From: CAVZCK01 sp963773735
GTDB lineage: Bacteria > Pseudomonadota > Alphaproteobacteria > Rhizobiales > Rhodomicrobiaceae
DNA: 64,000 nucleotides
Assembly (NCBI GenBank): GCA_963773735.1
Contig: CAVZCK010000018.1
Coordinates: forward strand, 310,001-374,000
Direction of reading: 5' to 3'
Shown here: piece after piece, positions 38,976 through 48,461 of the stretch
Layout: each line of letters starts with the position of its first letter
How positions within the stretch are numbered: position 1 is the stretch's first letter
The notes under the pieces: model-generated
Databases searched by the model: none
What the model saw: only the letters and a program-made list of their open reading frames with translations
What the model was told of the DNA's origin: nothing
Program-made: the position numbers and the translations under genes

Positions 38976-39086
38976 CTCCCTCTCCCAATGGGAGAGGGTC
39001 GGGGTGAGGGGTTACACCCTATCGATAGGAATTACCCCCTCACCCGGAATGCTAATGCATTCCGCCCTCTCCCCCAGGAGAGGGCA
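38976..39086. repeat. CCCTCTCCC intergenic palindromic repeat, copy 3
   Basis: Almost base-for-base copy of the unit at 19292, including the TACACCCTATCGATAGG core and GGAATGCTAATGCATTCC hairpin. It lies between xsc and ackA; the open frame reading through it is not coding. Confidence 0.85.
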
Positions 39087-39113
39087 AGCTGCCCTGCCAT
39101 CGTGAGACCCGCC

Positions 39114-40287
39114 GTGCCGCGATTTCTCCTAGTCCTCAATGCCGGCTCGTCCAGCGTCAAATTCTCCGTCTTCGAGACGGATGGAACGCTGGCGCTGCGC
39201 TGGCGCGGGCAGATCGAGGGCTTCGGCGCCTCGCCGGTCTTCGAGATCTCGGAGAATGGCGCGCCCGTGATCTCACGGCCATTCGAGACCGGCAGCGCCC
39301 AAAGCCCTCACAAGGCTGCTTTCGCCGCGCTGTTCGACTGGCTGTTCGGCGTCATCGAGCGCAATGCGCTGATTGCTGCGGGGCACCGCGTCGTGCATGG
39401 CGGCGGCGTCTTTACCGAGCCGGTTGTCATCGACGAGGCTACGCTCGCGCGGATCGATTCCTTTTCGCCGCTGGCGCCGCTCCACCAGCCGCATAATGTC
39501 GCCGGCATCAGCGCCGTCGCCGATCTCGTGCCGGGGCTGATGCAGGTGGCCTGCTTCGACACCGCCTTCCACCGCACCATTCCCGCCGAGGCATACACAC
39601 TCGCTCTGCCGAAGGCGCTGCGCGACACTGGGCTCAGGCGCTACGGCTTTCACGGCCTGTCTTACGAAAATATCGTCGAGAGGCTCACCGAGCATTTAGA
39701 GCCCGACCAGACCAAGGTCATCGCGGCGCATCTCGGAAACGGGGCGAGTCTTTGCGCCATCGAAAACGGCAAGAGCATCGAGACGACCATGGGCTTCACC
39801 GCGCTCGACGGCCTCGTGATGGGGACCCGCGCCGGCCTGCTCGATCCGGGCGTCGTCCTGCATCTGGTCCAGGCCTATAATCTCAGCGCCCGCGAGCTCG
39901 AAACGCTGCTGTACAAGCGCTGCGGCCTGCTCGGCCTTTCCGGCGAGACCAACGACATGCGCGCGCTGCTCGACAGCGGCGCGCCCGAGGCGGAGGCTCG
40001 CCGTCGACTGCTTCGTTTACCGGGCGGCGCGGGAAATCGGCGCATTGACCGCTGCGCTTGGCGGTCTCGATGCGCTCGTATTCACGGCGGGCATCGGCGA
40101 GCGATCGGCGGAAATCAGGCAGCGGATCTGCGCGCGGCTCGGCTGGCTGGGCGTCGAGCTCGATCCCGGTGCCAATGCCGCACATCGTCCGAGGATCAGC
40201 GCGCCGGACAGCCGGGTCGCCGTGCTCATCATCCCTGCCGATGAGGAGCATATCATCGCTCAGCATACGCTGAAATTTACGCGCTGA
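39114..40287 (+). CDS. ackA: Acetate kinase (one frameshift)
   Basis: Makes ATP and acetate from acetyl phosphate and ADP. FLLVLNAGSSSVKFSVF is the phosphate-1 motif. AAGHRVVHGGG, CFDTAFHRTIP, YGFHGLSYE, HLGNGASLCAI and GLVMGTRAGLLDPGV are the classic AckA blocks, all present. One extra base near 39994 shifts into AVDCFVYRAAREIGALTAALGG and FTAGIGERS. Corrected length is 390 residues. Start GTG 39114 (39102 also possible). It follows xsc, whose product is its substrate. Confidence 0.88.
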
Positions 40288-40311
40288 CTGCGGCGGGATT
40301 GCAGCCGAACC

Positions 40312-40416
40312 TTTAGCGCATCGGACCGAAAAGTGCGAAGCGGTTTTCGGGTAAATCCGATGCTAAACAAATAGATAGAGCGGCACAGCCAATTCTGATT
40401 AAAGCTCCGCCGCTCT
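40312..40416. repeat. Paired intergenic hairpins between convergent ackA and lysR
   Basis: TTTAGCGCATCGGA pairs with TCCGATGCTAAA around an inner GAAAAGTGCGAAGCGGTTTTC stem (40312-40367). AGAGCGGC pairs with GCCGCTCT (about 40377-40416). I recall similar GCATCGGACCGAAAAGTGCG units as common intergenic repeats in Hyphomicrobiales. May serve as a bidirectional terminator. Confidence 0.6.
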
Positions 40417-40425
40417 AGGGGTCCC

Positions 40426-41311
40426 TCAAGCGTCAGCGCCGAGCATCGAGACCAGCGCATGCTGTGCCGTCGTCTGATAGCGGTCGCGATGGCGAAGGAG
40501 CGCGAATTCGCGCTGCGGCAGGTCGATGGCGATCGGCCTCAGGGCGCCGGCCGCAATATCGCGCGCGACGACATGTTCCGAGATGATCGTCGCGCCCGCT
40601 CCGGCCTCAACGGCCTCGCGAACCGCCTCATTGCTCGGCAGCACCAGGAAGACCCGGAGATCCTCAAGCGGCACGCCCTCGCGCCGCGCAAGCTCTTCCA
40701 CCACGTCGCGAAGTCCCGGAGCCCTCCTCCCGCAGCACCCAGCTGACGGCCCGGAGATCGACATTGCCGGATGCCAGTATCGGCAATGCCGGATGTGTGG
40801 ACGACACGACGAGAATGAGCCGGTCATAATCCACGTGCTTGCGGGCGAGCGCCGGATGCGCCGTCTTCCCCTCCACAAGGCCCAGATCCGCCACGCCGTC
40901 GACAACCGCCTGCTCGACCTGCCTTGTATTGCCGATGGTCACATCGAGCCGGACATTCGGATAGGCGGCGTGAAAGGCCGTCAGACGGCGCGGCAGCCAA
41001 TAGCTTGCGATCGTCTGGCTGGCGGCAATGGAGAGCGCGCCGCCCGTCGTCGTCGAAAGGTCTTCAAGCGTGGCACGCGCCGTCGAGGCACGATCGAGCA
41101 CGGCCCGCGCCTCGGGCAGAAAGCGGTGGCCGACATCGGTTAGCTCGATGCCTCGTCCGACGCGGTTGAAAAGCTTGGTGCCATAATTGTCTTCGAGCGC
41201 CCGGATCGCCGCCGAGACCGCCGACTGGGTCATGCCGACGCTTTCTGCCGCGCGGGTCATATGCCCGCGTTCGGCAACGGCGACGAAAATCCGGAGCTGG
41301 TCTAAAGTCAT
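40426..41311 (-). CDS. LysR family transcriptional regulator (one frameshift)
   Basis: Corrected length 294 residues. The DNA-binding domain is MTLDQLRIFVAVAERGHMTRAAESVGMTQSAVSAAIRALE, typical of CbbR/CysB-like members. The effector domain breaks near 40725 (one extra base, EEGSG|LRDVVEELARR). Divergent from soeA, with a palindrome between the two starts, so it probably controls sulfite oxidation. Confidence 0.85.
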
Positions 41312-41332
41312 GCCATATCATCACGCTTTTCG

Positions 41333-41352
41333 ATTAATCATACAAGATTAAT
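41333..41352. promoter_or_regulatory. Palindromic operator between lysR and soeA
   Basis: ATTAATC (41333-41339) and GATTAAT (41346-41352) form an inverted repeat with a six-base spacer in the 121-base divergent promoter. It fits a LysR recognition site. Confidence 0.55.
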
Positions 41353-41432
41353 TTGCTTGATCGATGAATTCTCCACTGGTATGATTAGTTCAATTCAATC
41401 GACCGTTCAATGACAGGAGTGGATGACGTTTT

Positions 41433-44294
41433 ATGGCGTTCCTGGGTTCGCAGCCGGAGCGCGCGGAGCCTGATCGGGCTGACCGCCGCAGGCTTGACAC
41501 ATCCCCTTACGTGTCGGACGAGGTTCGCAAGACCACCTGCTACATGTGCGCCTGCCGCTGCGGCATCGACGTGCATCTGCGCGACGGCAAGGTCCGCTAT
41601 ATCGAGGGCAATCGCGATCATCCGGTGAACCGGGGCGTGCTGTGCGCCAAGGGCTCGGCCGGGATCATGCAGCATTATTCGCCCGCGCGGCTGCGGGCGC
41701 CGCTCCTGCGGACGGGCCCGCGCGGCTCCGGCCAGTTCAAGGAAATCAGCTGGGACGAAGCGCTCGACCTTGCTGTGTCCTGGCTGAAGCCGGTTCGCAA
41801 GGCGAGTCCCTACAAACTTGCCTTCTTCACTGGTCGCGACCAGAGCCAGTCGCTCACCTCCTGGTGGGCGCAGCAATTTGGCACGCCGAACTATGCCGCG
41901 CATGGCGGCTTCTGCTCGGTGAGCATGGCGGCCGCGGGCATCTATACGCTTGGCGGCGCCTTCTGGGAATTCGGCGCGCCGGACTGGGAGCGCACCAAAT
42001 ATTTCATGATTTTCGGCGTCGCCGAGGATCATGATTCCAACCCGATCAAGATCGGCCTGGCGACGCTGAAGCGGCGCGGGGTCAAGACCGTCGCCGTCAA
42101 TCCGGTGCGCACGGGCTACAATGCGGTGGCGGATGAGTGGGTTGGCATTACACCGGGTACGGACGGGCTGTTCATCCTTGCGCTCGCGCATGAGCTGATG
42201 CGCAGCGGCCAAGTCGATGTCGATTTCCTCCTCCGTTACACGAACGCGCCCTGGCTGGTGATCTGCGACGAAGGCGCCGAGACCGAGGGTCTGTTCGTGC
42301 GCGATGCGGACGGCAAGGCGCTCGTCTGGGACCGCGTGAGCGGCGAACTCCGCCCGTTCGACGCGGCAGACGCCAAGCCTGCGTTGAAAGGCTCGGTCAC
42401 GCTCCCCGATGGAAGGACGGCGCGGCCGGTTTTCGAACTGCTGGCCCAACATCTGTTGGACGAGGCGCACAGCCCCGAAAGGGTCGCCGAGCGTTGCGGC
42501 ATTCCGGCCGCGACGATCAGGAGGCTCGCCGCCGAACTGGCGCAGAAGGCTTTTCAGGAAGCCATCACCATCGAGCAGCCCTGGACGGATATGCGCGGCG
42601 TCCGCCATGAGCGCTTCATCGGCCGGCCCGTCAGCTTTCATGCCATGCGGGGCATTTCCGCCCATTCCAACGGATTTCAGACTTGCCGCGCGCTGCATGT
42701 GCTTCAGCTCCTGCTGGGAAGCGTCGATTGTCCGGGCGGCTTCCGCTTCAAGCCGCCCTATCCGAAAGGCTATGAGGCTCATCCCAAGCCGCATTCGGGC
42801 GGGCAGCCCAATAGGCCGCTGAACGGGCCGCATCTCGGCTTTCCGCGCGGTCCGGAGGATCTGGCGCTCGACGCGAACGGCAACCCCGTCCGCATCGACA
42901 AAGCCTTCTCCTGGGACGCGCCGCTCTCCGTGCATGGGATGATGCATATGGTCATCTCCAACGCCCATGCGCGCGATCCCTACGGCATCGACGTGCTGTT
43001 CCTGTACATGGCCAACATGGCTTGGAACTCGTCGATGAATACGGCGGGCACCATGGAGATGCTGACCGCGAGGGACGAGAACGGCGACTACGTCATTCCG
43101 AAGATCATCTATTCCGACGCCTATTCCTCGGAAATGGTCGCCTATGCCGATCTGGTCTTGCCCGATACGACCTATCTGGAGCGGCATGACTGCATCTCGC
43201 TGCTCGACCGGCCGATCTCCGAGCCCGACGCGGCGGCCGACGCCATCCGCTGGCCCGTCGTCGAGCCCGACCGCGATGTGCGCGGCTTCCAGTCCGTCCT
43301 GATCGATCTCGGTGCGCGGCTTGAGCTTCCGGGCTTCGTCGATGAGAACGGCAAGGCCAAATACAAGGATTATGCCGACTACATCGTAAAACACGAGCGC
43401 CGGCCCGGCGTAGGGCCGCTCGCCAGCTGGCGCGGCAACGGTGAACAGACCGGGCGCGGCGCCGTCAACCCGGCGCAGCTCGACCGCTACATCGAAAATG
43501 GCGGCTTCCACGCCGTGCACATTCCGGCGGGCGCACAATATTTCAAGGCGTTCAACGCCGACTATCAGCGCTGGGCGGTCGGCATGGGCTTTTTCGAGGC
43601 GCCGTCGCCCTATCTCTATCAGCTCTATCTCGAGCCGCTTGCCAAATTCCGCCTCGCCGCGAAAGGGTTCGGCGACCGCCAGCCGCCGGATCATCTGCGC
43701 GAGCGCATCGCCGCGACTTTTGATCCGCTGCCGATCTGGTATCCGCCCTTCGAGGGCGAGCTTGTCGAGGGCTTTCCGCTGCACGCAATCACGCAGCGCC
43801 CGGCCGCCATGTACCATGCCTGGGGTTCGCAAAATGCCTGGCTGCGGCAGATCCACGGGCGCAATCCGCTTTATGTCCCCGGCCCGGTCTGCGACGAGCA
43901 CGATCTCAAGGACGGCGACTGGGTCTGGCTGATCTCCCATCATAGCCGGATCAAGGTGCCCGTCGCGCGGATGGACGCCGTCAACAGCCGTACGGTCTGG
44001 ACCTGGAACGCTATCGGCAAGCGCAAGGGCGCCTGGGCCTTGTCGCCGAATGCCCCAGAGGCGACGAAGGGTTTTCTTCTCAATCATCTCATCAGCGAGC
44101 TGTTGCCCGAGCGGCCCGGGGGGATGCGCTGGTCGAATTCCGATCCGATTACCGGACAGGCGGCCTGGTACGATCTGCGGGTTCGGATCGAGAAGGCCCA
44201 GCCTTCGGCGGAGAGCGAGCCGGCTTTTCCGCCGATCAAGTCGCCGGTCGCCCAGGGGCCGGATGATGTGCGCTATGGCGAGGAATGGACATGA
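41433..44294 (+). CDS. soeA: Molybdopterin subunit of cytoplasmic sulfite:quinone oxidoreductase
   Basis: 953 residues, intact. DMSO-reductase-family protein with a [4Fe-4S] site C36-x2-C39-x3-C43-x27-C71. No Tat signal is present, so it is cytoplasmic, as in SoeA and unlike DmsA or PsrA. Cys161 in GGFCSVSMAAAG is a candidate Mo ligand. Oxidises sulfite to sulfate. The three-gene order with FeS and NrfD/DmsC-like subunits, next to xsc, supports Soe over formate or polysulfide enzymes. The latter remain possible by family alone. Confidence 0.8.
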   Translation: MAFLGSQPERAEPDRADRRRLDTSPYVSDEVRKTTCYMCACRCGIDVHLRDGKVRYIEGNRDHPVNRGVLCAKGSAGIMQHYSPARLRAPLLRTGPRGSGQFKEISWDEALDLAVSWLKPVRKASPYKLAFFTGRDQSQSLTSWWAQQFGTPNYAAHGGFCSVSMAAAGIYTLGGAFWEFGAPDWERTKYFMIFGVAEDHDSNPIKIGLATLKRRGVKTVAVNPVRTGYNAVADEWVGITPGTDGLFILALAHELMRSGQVDVDFLLRYTNAPWLVICDEGAETEGLFVRDADGKALVWDRVSGELRPFDAADAKPALKGSVTLPDGRTARPVFELLAQHLLDEAHSPERVAERCGIPAATIRRLAAELAQKAFQEAITIEQPWTDMRGVRHERFIGRPVSFHAMRGISAHSNGFQTCRALHVLQLLLGSVDCPGGFRFKPPYPKGYEAHPKPHSGGQPNRPLNGPHLGFPRGPEDLALDANGNPVRIDKAFSWDAPLSVHGMMHMVISNAHARDPYGIDVLFLYMANMAWNSSMNTAGTMEMLTARDENGDYVIPKIIYSDAYSSEMVAYADLVLPDTTYLERHDCISLLDRPISEPDAAADAIRWPVVEPDRDVRGFQSVLIDLGARLELPGFVDENGKAKYKDYADYIVKHERRPGVGPLASWRGNGEQTGRGAVNPAQLDRYIENGGFHAVHIPAGAQYFKAFNADYQRWAVGMGFFEAPSPYLYQLYLEPLAKFRLAAKGFGDRQPPDHLRERIAATFDPLPIWYPPFEGELVEGFPLHAITQRPAAMYHAWGSQNAWLRQIHGRNPLYVPGPVCDEHDLKDGDWVWLISHHSRIKVPVARMDAVNSRTVWTWNAIGKRKGAWALSPNAPEATKGFLLNHLISELLPERPGGMRWSNSDPITGQAAWYDLRVRIEKAQPSAESEPAFPPIKSPVAQGPDDVRYGEEWT

Positions 44295-45134
44295 CCTCGC
44301 TCCCGCATTCGACGCAGAAAAAGCTCGGACTCGTCATCGACCTCGATACCTGTGTCGGCTGCCACGCCTGCGTCGTGAGCTGCAAGGAGTGGAACACCGG
44401 CGGCTATGGCGCGCCGTTGTCCGATCACGATGCCTATGGTGCCAGCCCGTCCGGCGCCTGGCTCAACCGGGTGCACAGTTTTGAGATCACCCCTGCGCCG
44501 ACGCGCCAGAACGGGCACGCTTGCGGCAATGGCCACGCGAAAACGCAGCTCGTCCATTTCCCGAAATCCTGCCTGCATTGTGATAACGCCCCCTGCGTCA
44601 CCGTCTGCCCGACGGGGGCAAGCTATAAGCGCGCCGAGGACGGGATCGTGCTGGTCGATGAGCGCATGTGCATCGGCTGCGGCCTTTGCGCCTGGGCCTG
44701 CCCTTACGGTGCGCGCGAGATGGATATGGCAGCGGGCGTGATGAAGAAATGCACGCTCTGCGTCGATCGCATTTATAACGACAACATCCCTGAGCAGGAC
44801 CGCGTCCCGGCCTGCGTGCGCGCCTGTCCGGCGAGTGCGCGGCATTTCGGCGATCTGGCCGACCCCGACTCGACCGTGAGCCGGCTGGTCGCCGATCGCG
44901 GCGGCGTCGATCTGATGCCCGAGCAAGGCACGCGGCCGGTCAACAAATATCTGCCGCCACGGCCGAAGGCGGACATCGATATTTCGGACGGTTTCCGGCT
45001 CACCGAGCTTGCGGCGCCCGAGGCGACCGGTTTCCTCGGCTGGCTCGACCGGGCGCTGGAGCATTTCCCGGAACAGATGGACGCCGGCTTTCCGCTCGGA
45101 TATGGGGCCGGACAAAGCAGAAAGGATGGGCTGA
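44291..45134 (+). CDS. soeB: Iron-sulfur subunit of sulfite:quinone oxidoreductase (frameshift near the end)
   Basis: Four [4Fe-4S] motifs: CVGCHACVVSCKEWN, CLHCDNAPCVTVCPTGA, CIGCGLCAWACPYGA and CTLCVDRI with CVRACPASA. It wires the Mo centre to the membrane subunit. The open frame runs 680 bases into soeC with nonsense residues. Removing one base near 45102 gives the end DMGPDKAERMG and a stop at 45132, three bases before soeC; length 280. I chose ATG 44291 because GAGG lies 7 bases upstream and it overlaps the soeA stop. Confidence 0.82.
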
Positions 45135-45137
45135 GCC

Positions 45138-46061
45138 ATGCATCCCGCTTCGTCCATCATCGCCTTCACCACGCTGTCCGGCGCCGGCTTCGGGCTAATG
45201 ACGTGGCTCGGCCTCGGCTTCGGGCCGGCGGATCCGCTTTTCGGCCTGATCGCCTGCGGGCTGGCGCTGCTTCTTGCGAGCGCGGGGCTCGTCTCCTCGC
45301 TCTGGCATCTCGGCAATCCGCAGCGCGCCTGGCGGGCGCTGTCGCAGTGGCGCTCCTCCTGGCTGTCGCGGGAGGGCGTTCTCGCGGTCGCAACGCTCGC
45401 GGTTTTTGGCTTTTATGCACTACTGTGGCTTTTCGGCATCGGACGTGTCCTGCCGCTTGGCATACTGTGCGCGCTACTGGCTCTGGCGACCGTCTATGCG
45501 ACTTCCATGATCTACGCCAGCATCAAAGCCGTGCCGCGCTGGTCGAAATCCCCGACGCCGGCGCTGTTTTTGATATATGCGGCCGCAGGAGGCGCGCTCG
45601 CTCTTGCTGCGGCAGAACTGCCGTTCACGGAGCTTTCATCTACGCTACTTGTCGAAAGCGCCGCACTTATTCTTGCCGCTGGCGGAGTTGCACTCTGGTG
45701 GACTTCGCGCAACAGGGGAACTTTGCTTGCCGCCGATGGTTCATCAATAGAGACGGCGATTGGCTTACCCCATCTTGGCAGGGCGCGTCTTTTCGAGCCG
45801 CCGCACACTTCGCCTAACTACCTGATGGGGGAAATGGTTTTCCGCGTCGGCCGGAAACACGCGGAAAAAATTCGCCGGCTGGCGTTTAATGGCGCATTCA
45901 TGTTCCCACTTCTATGTCTGAGTCTTGCAGCCATTGCGCCATCTCTGTCACCGGCCCTCCTGCTGGCTCTGCCGGTCCATCTATTGGGAGTTGCAGCATC
46001 GCGCTGGCTCTTTTTTGCTGAGGCTGAACATGTCGTATCACTCTACTACGGATATCGATGA
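45138..46061 (+). CDS. soeC: Membrane (DmsC-like) subunit of sulfite:quinone oxidoreductase
   Basis: 307 residues with eight predicted helices; passes electrons from the FeS subunit to quinone. MHPASSIIAFTTLSGAGFGLMTWLG, SSLWHLGNPQRAWRALSQWRSSWLSREG and SPNYLMGEMVFRVGRKHA are DmsC-family patterns. Composition in its 3' half is AT-richer than neighbours. Overlaps a small downstream frame. Intact. Confidence 0.83.
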   Translation: MHPASSIIAFTTLSGAGFGLMTWLGLGFGPADPLFGLIACGLALLLASAGLVSSLWHLGNPQRAWRALSQWRSSWLSREGVLAVATLAVFGFYALLWLFGIGRVLPLGILCALLALATVYATSMIYASIKAVPRWSKSPTPALFLIYAAAGGALALAAAELPFTELSSTLLVESAALILAAGGVALWWTSRNRGTLLAADGSSIETAIGLPHLGRARLFEPPHTSPNYLMGEMVFRVGRKHAEKIRRLAFNGAFMFPLLCLSLAAIAPSLSPALLLALPVHLLGVAASRWLFFAEAEHVVSLYYGYR

Positions 46062-46281
46062 GAATGACCTTCAGGGTCCGAGGGATCATCTGATGAAAAA
46101 GCTGGGCTCTTTGCTGAGGGACAACGCGCTATTCAGATTTTTTGCGCGCCATGCACGGGGACAGTACCGGCCCGAAAAGCATTACATGCGCGGGCCTGGG
46201 CCGAAGGCGAAAGCCAAGAATGGATCGACCGCGGCAGCTGACAAATCCTCGCCGAAGACAGCAAGACCGATCCGCCAGTAA
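46030..46281 (+). CDS. Small basic hypothetical protein after soeC
   Basis: 83 residues if started at 46030, overlapping soeC by 32 bases; a shorter start at 46093 (MKKLGSLLRDNALFRFFARH) is preceded by GAGGG. Lys/Pro-rich tail, no recognised domain. Could be a chaperone-like or accessory peptide of the Soe complex, or non-coding. Confidence 0.35.
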   Translation: MSYHSTTDIDENDLQGPRDHLMKKLGSLLRDNALFRFFARHARGQYRPEKHYMRGPGPKAKAKNGSTAAADKSSPKTARPIRQ

Positions 46282-46365
46282 CGCCGTCCCACACTCTGGA
46301 CGCGGCCTCCGAATCTGGACTCCAGGTCGGTCATAGTGTCGCAGCCTCAGCCGTGGCAACGGCCA

Positions 46366-46434
46366 AAATTTGCGGCTTGCCGCGATCGCTCATTGCCCGC
46401 TCCTCTGAGTTGCTGTCGCAAGGCCCGCAAATTT
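46366..46434. terminator. Inverted repeat between soe genes and the convergent dprA-like gene
   Basis: AAATTTGCGGCTTGC at about 46366-46380 is complementary to GCAAGGCCCGCAAATTT at 46418-46434, with two unpaired bases and a loop of about 37 bases. It lies between convergent genes, as a bidirectional terminator would. Confidence 0.45.
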
Positions 46435-46512
46435 AGGCAGCAAGCGTCACGATCCCCAGCCGAGTTCCCTTCGCAAAAATCGAATAGAGGTGAGCTGCCG
46501 GGTCTGGATCGC

Positions 46513-47523
46513 TCATTCCCCTACCGTTGCCAGATGAGCGATGCGCTGACGGATATCGTCATAGTCGGCAACGCGCACCGCGCCGCGTCTTTCGTATTGT
46601 GCTGGCCAGCCGATCCCGGCTTTCTTGAAGCAGTTGTTGAGCAGAAAAAGCGGGCGTCCCTGGTCGAGCGCGGCTTTCGATTGGATGAGGGTGCCCTTTG
46701 ATTCGCCAATCTCGACGATAATCGAGGCGTCGGTGAGGGCGGACATGGTGACGTTCCGCTCGGGGAAGAATTTGCGGTTCTGGCGCCAATCCTTGCTGTC
46801 ATAGAGCAGCACCGGCACCTGCGAAATCAGCAAAAACCGCTCGGCGATCTGCCGCTGCAGCTTTTCGTTCTCGCGCGGATAGACCTTATGAATGGGCGTT
46901 CCGAGCACAGCGATGGTGCGCCCGCCCATTTCAAGCGCCGTCGTGTGCGCGACCCGGTCCGTCCCCGCCGCCAGGCCTGAGACGATGGTAAAACCGTCCT
47001 CGACCAGATGCCGGACGAGCCGCCTTGCCCGCGCTGCGCCATGGTCTGAAAGCTGGCGCGCGCCGACCACCGCGACGGAGGGTGTGTCGACGAGGCTCCA
47101 ATCGCCGCGAAAATAGAGGGCGCGCAGAGGGTAGCGCGCGTCGCGAAGCTTGGCGGGATAGTCCGGCGTCCCGAAAAGCCTGACGCCGACGTCGCGAAGC
47201 CCCGCCTTCGCAAAGCGCGCAGCGATCTCCTTCACGCAAGCCCCGGCAGCAGCCCGGTCGACCAGATCGGAGGCGCGGCCATTCAGCGACGCGCCGATCT
47301 GCGCCGAAAGCGTCTTAAAGGTTGCGCCGGGCTGCAACCAAAGCGCTTCATAGGCGCCCATCTCCGTCAGCAGCCCGGACTCCGTGCCGACTTTGGCTTC
47401 GGCAAAGCCTTTCGCGCGCCAACGATCGAGATACAAAGGACGCCCTACCAGATCGACCCGCGGACCCTGTCCAACGACCAGGAGGTTATAGCCAGGCGAG
47501 GGCGCATGTCCCATCGGCGGCAT
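46513..47523 (-). CDS. DprA/SMF-like DNA-processing protein
   Basis: 336 residues. The Rossmann-like core has VAVVGARQLSDHGAARARRL, TIVSGLAAGTDRVAHTTALEMGG, AVLGTPIHKVYPREN and FPERNVTMSALTDASIIVEI, the DprA order. The final block is IGESKGTLIQSKAALDQGRPLF. DprA binds ssDNA and loads RecA in transformation; this one is divergent (GTDRVAH for GIDxxAH) and shorter at the C-terminus. Lies 52 bases after an anti-sigma gene on the same strand. A longer upstream frame is only antisense overlap with that gene. Confidence 0.65.
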   Translation of the reverse strand: MPPMGHAPSPGYNLLVVGQGPRVDLVGRPLYLDRWRAKGFAEAKVGTESGLLTEMGAYEALWLQPGATFKTLSAQIGASLNGRASDLVDRAAAGACVKEIAARFAKAGLRDVGVRLFGTPDYPAKLRDARYPLRALYFRGDWSLVDTPSVAVVGARQLSDHGAARARRLVRHLVEDGFTIVSGLAAGTDRVAHTTALEMGGRTIAVLGTPIHKVYPRENEKLQRQIAERFLLISQVPVLLYDSKDWRQNRKFFPERNVTMSALTDASIIVEIGESKGTLIQSKAALDQGRPLFLLNNCFKKAGIGWPAQYERRGAVRVADYDDIRQRIAHLATVGE

Positions 47524-47575
47524 TACGGATGTGGCGGGAATGGGACAAAGACGGCGAATTGGCCGCGCTAAGCGC

Positions 47576-48434
47576 TCAGGAAAAACGCGCCACGAAGGTC
47601 TGGGCAATCCGCGCCAGCTCAGGCTCCGGTACGTCTCCGATGACCATGAAGCCGTAGCCGCCTTCGATCCAGTGCACGATATTGAGTCCGTGCCGCTTCT
47701 CCCTCTCGGGCGCCGCCTGCGGTTTCGAGCTACGAATGATGCAAAGCGCCACGGGCGTGCGCCCGTCATACAGATAGGCGATCTGCGCAAGCGGCTTGCC
47801 GTCAAGCTGCAGAAGCTGCGTCCCCCGGAACGAAAGCGCCGGATCGGCGATCTTGTCGCGCGAAAGCGGCAGACCGAGCGCCGTCTGTGCGCGCTCCAGA
47901 TTGGCGTCGCGCTGCTGCGGGTCCGCGGGCATTCCCTCAAGCGTTTCCCTGGAGAAGAGCGCGACGTATCGCGCCGCAGCCTCCCGCCAGGCGAGATTTT
48001 GGTCGGAAACCTCGATCGGCGGCGGTGAAGAAGCCGCCGGTATAAAGGCCACCGGTGAAAACGAGCGCCAGCAGCGCAGCAGCGACGGCGATCATCCAGA
48101 TCAGCGCGGCGCCGGCCGGCTTGCGCGGCCTGAACGGCACCACCGTCTCGCCTGCGCCGCCGGTCGCCTCGCCCAAAGGCGTCCGAGCCCCAGACTTGGC
48201 GACCAGATCGGCATACATTGCGTGAAGCCGATCCTCCGGTGCCGCGTCGAGCAGCAGATCGAAGGCCTCGGCAAATGAGCGGTCTCCCTGCTTCAACAGA
48301 GCCAGCCGCTCGCGTGCCTCGGCATTCCGCGACAGGGCCACGGCCAGCGCCTCGCGCTCGGAGACGCTCAGTTCGCCATCGATATAGGCGACCAGCCTCT
48401 CGTCGCTGAGATCGATGTTGTCTGCCGGACCCAT
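47576..48434 (-). CDS. Membrane anti-sigma factor (one frameshift)
   Basis: Corrected length 285 residues. The cytoplasmic N-terminus DLSDERLVAYIDGELSVSEREALAVAL is the anti-sigma pattern without the HxxxCxxC zinc motif. One membrane helix, AALIWMIAVAAALLALVFTGG, is followed by a periplasmic domain in another frame after one extra base near 48033. GGAG lies 8 bases before ATG 48434. It begins 27 bases after the ECF sigma gene, so it should bind that sigma factor. Confidence 0.8.
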
Positions 48435-48461
48435 TCCGCCAATCTCCATCCCGCTTTCTGG

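Noticed and set aside
38988..39113. N-terminal extension of acetate kinase through the intergenic repeat
   Set aside because: The extension translates the CCCTCTCCC repeat; the AckA family starts at the LVLNAGSSS motif, close to GTG 39114.
41385..44087. 900-codon open frame on the minus strand opposite soeA
   Set aside because: It is antisense to a well-conserved molybdoenzyme. Long mirror frames are common in GC-rich codon usage; the translation is Arg/Gly/Asp-rich with no domain.
44285..45817. 510-residue FeS protein extending over soeC
   Set aside because: Residues after about 45105 are nonsense in the soeC region. A one-base correction gives a stop just before soeC.
46513..47940. 475-residue version of the DprA-like protein
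   Set aside because: The upstream 139 residues are Arg/Ser-rich shadow translation of the anti-sigma gene on the same strand; real homology begins at about 47500.
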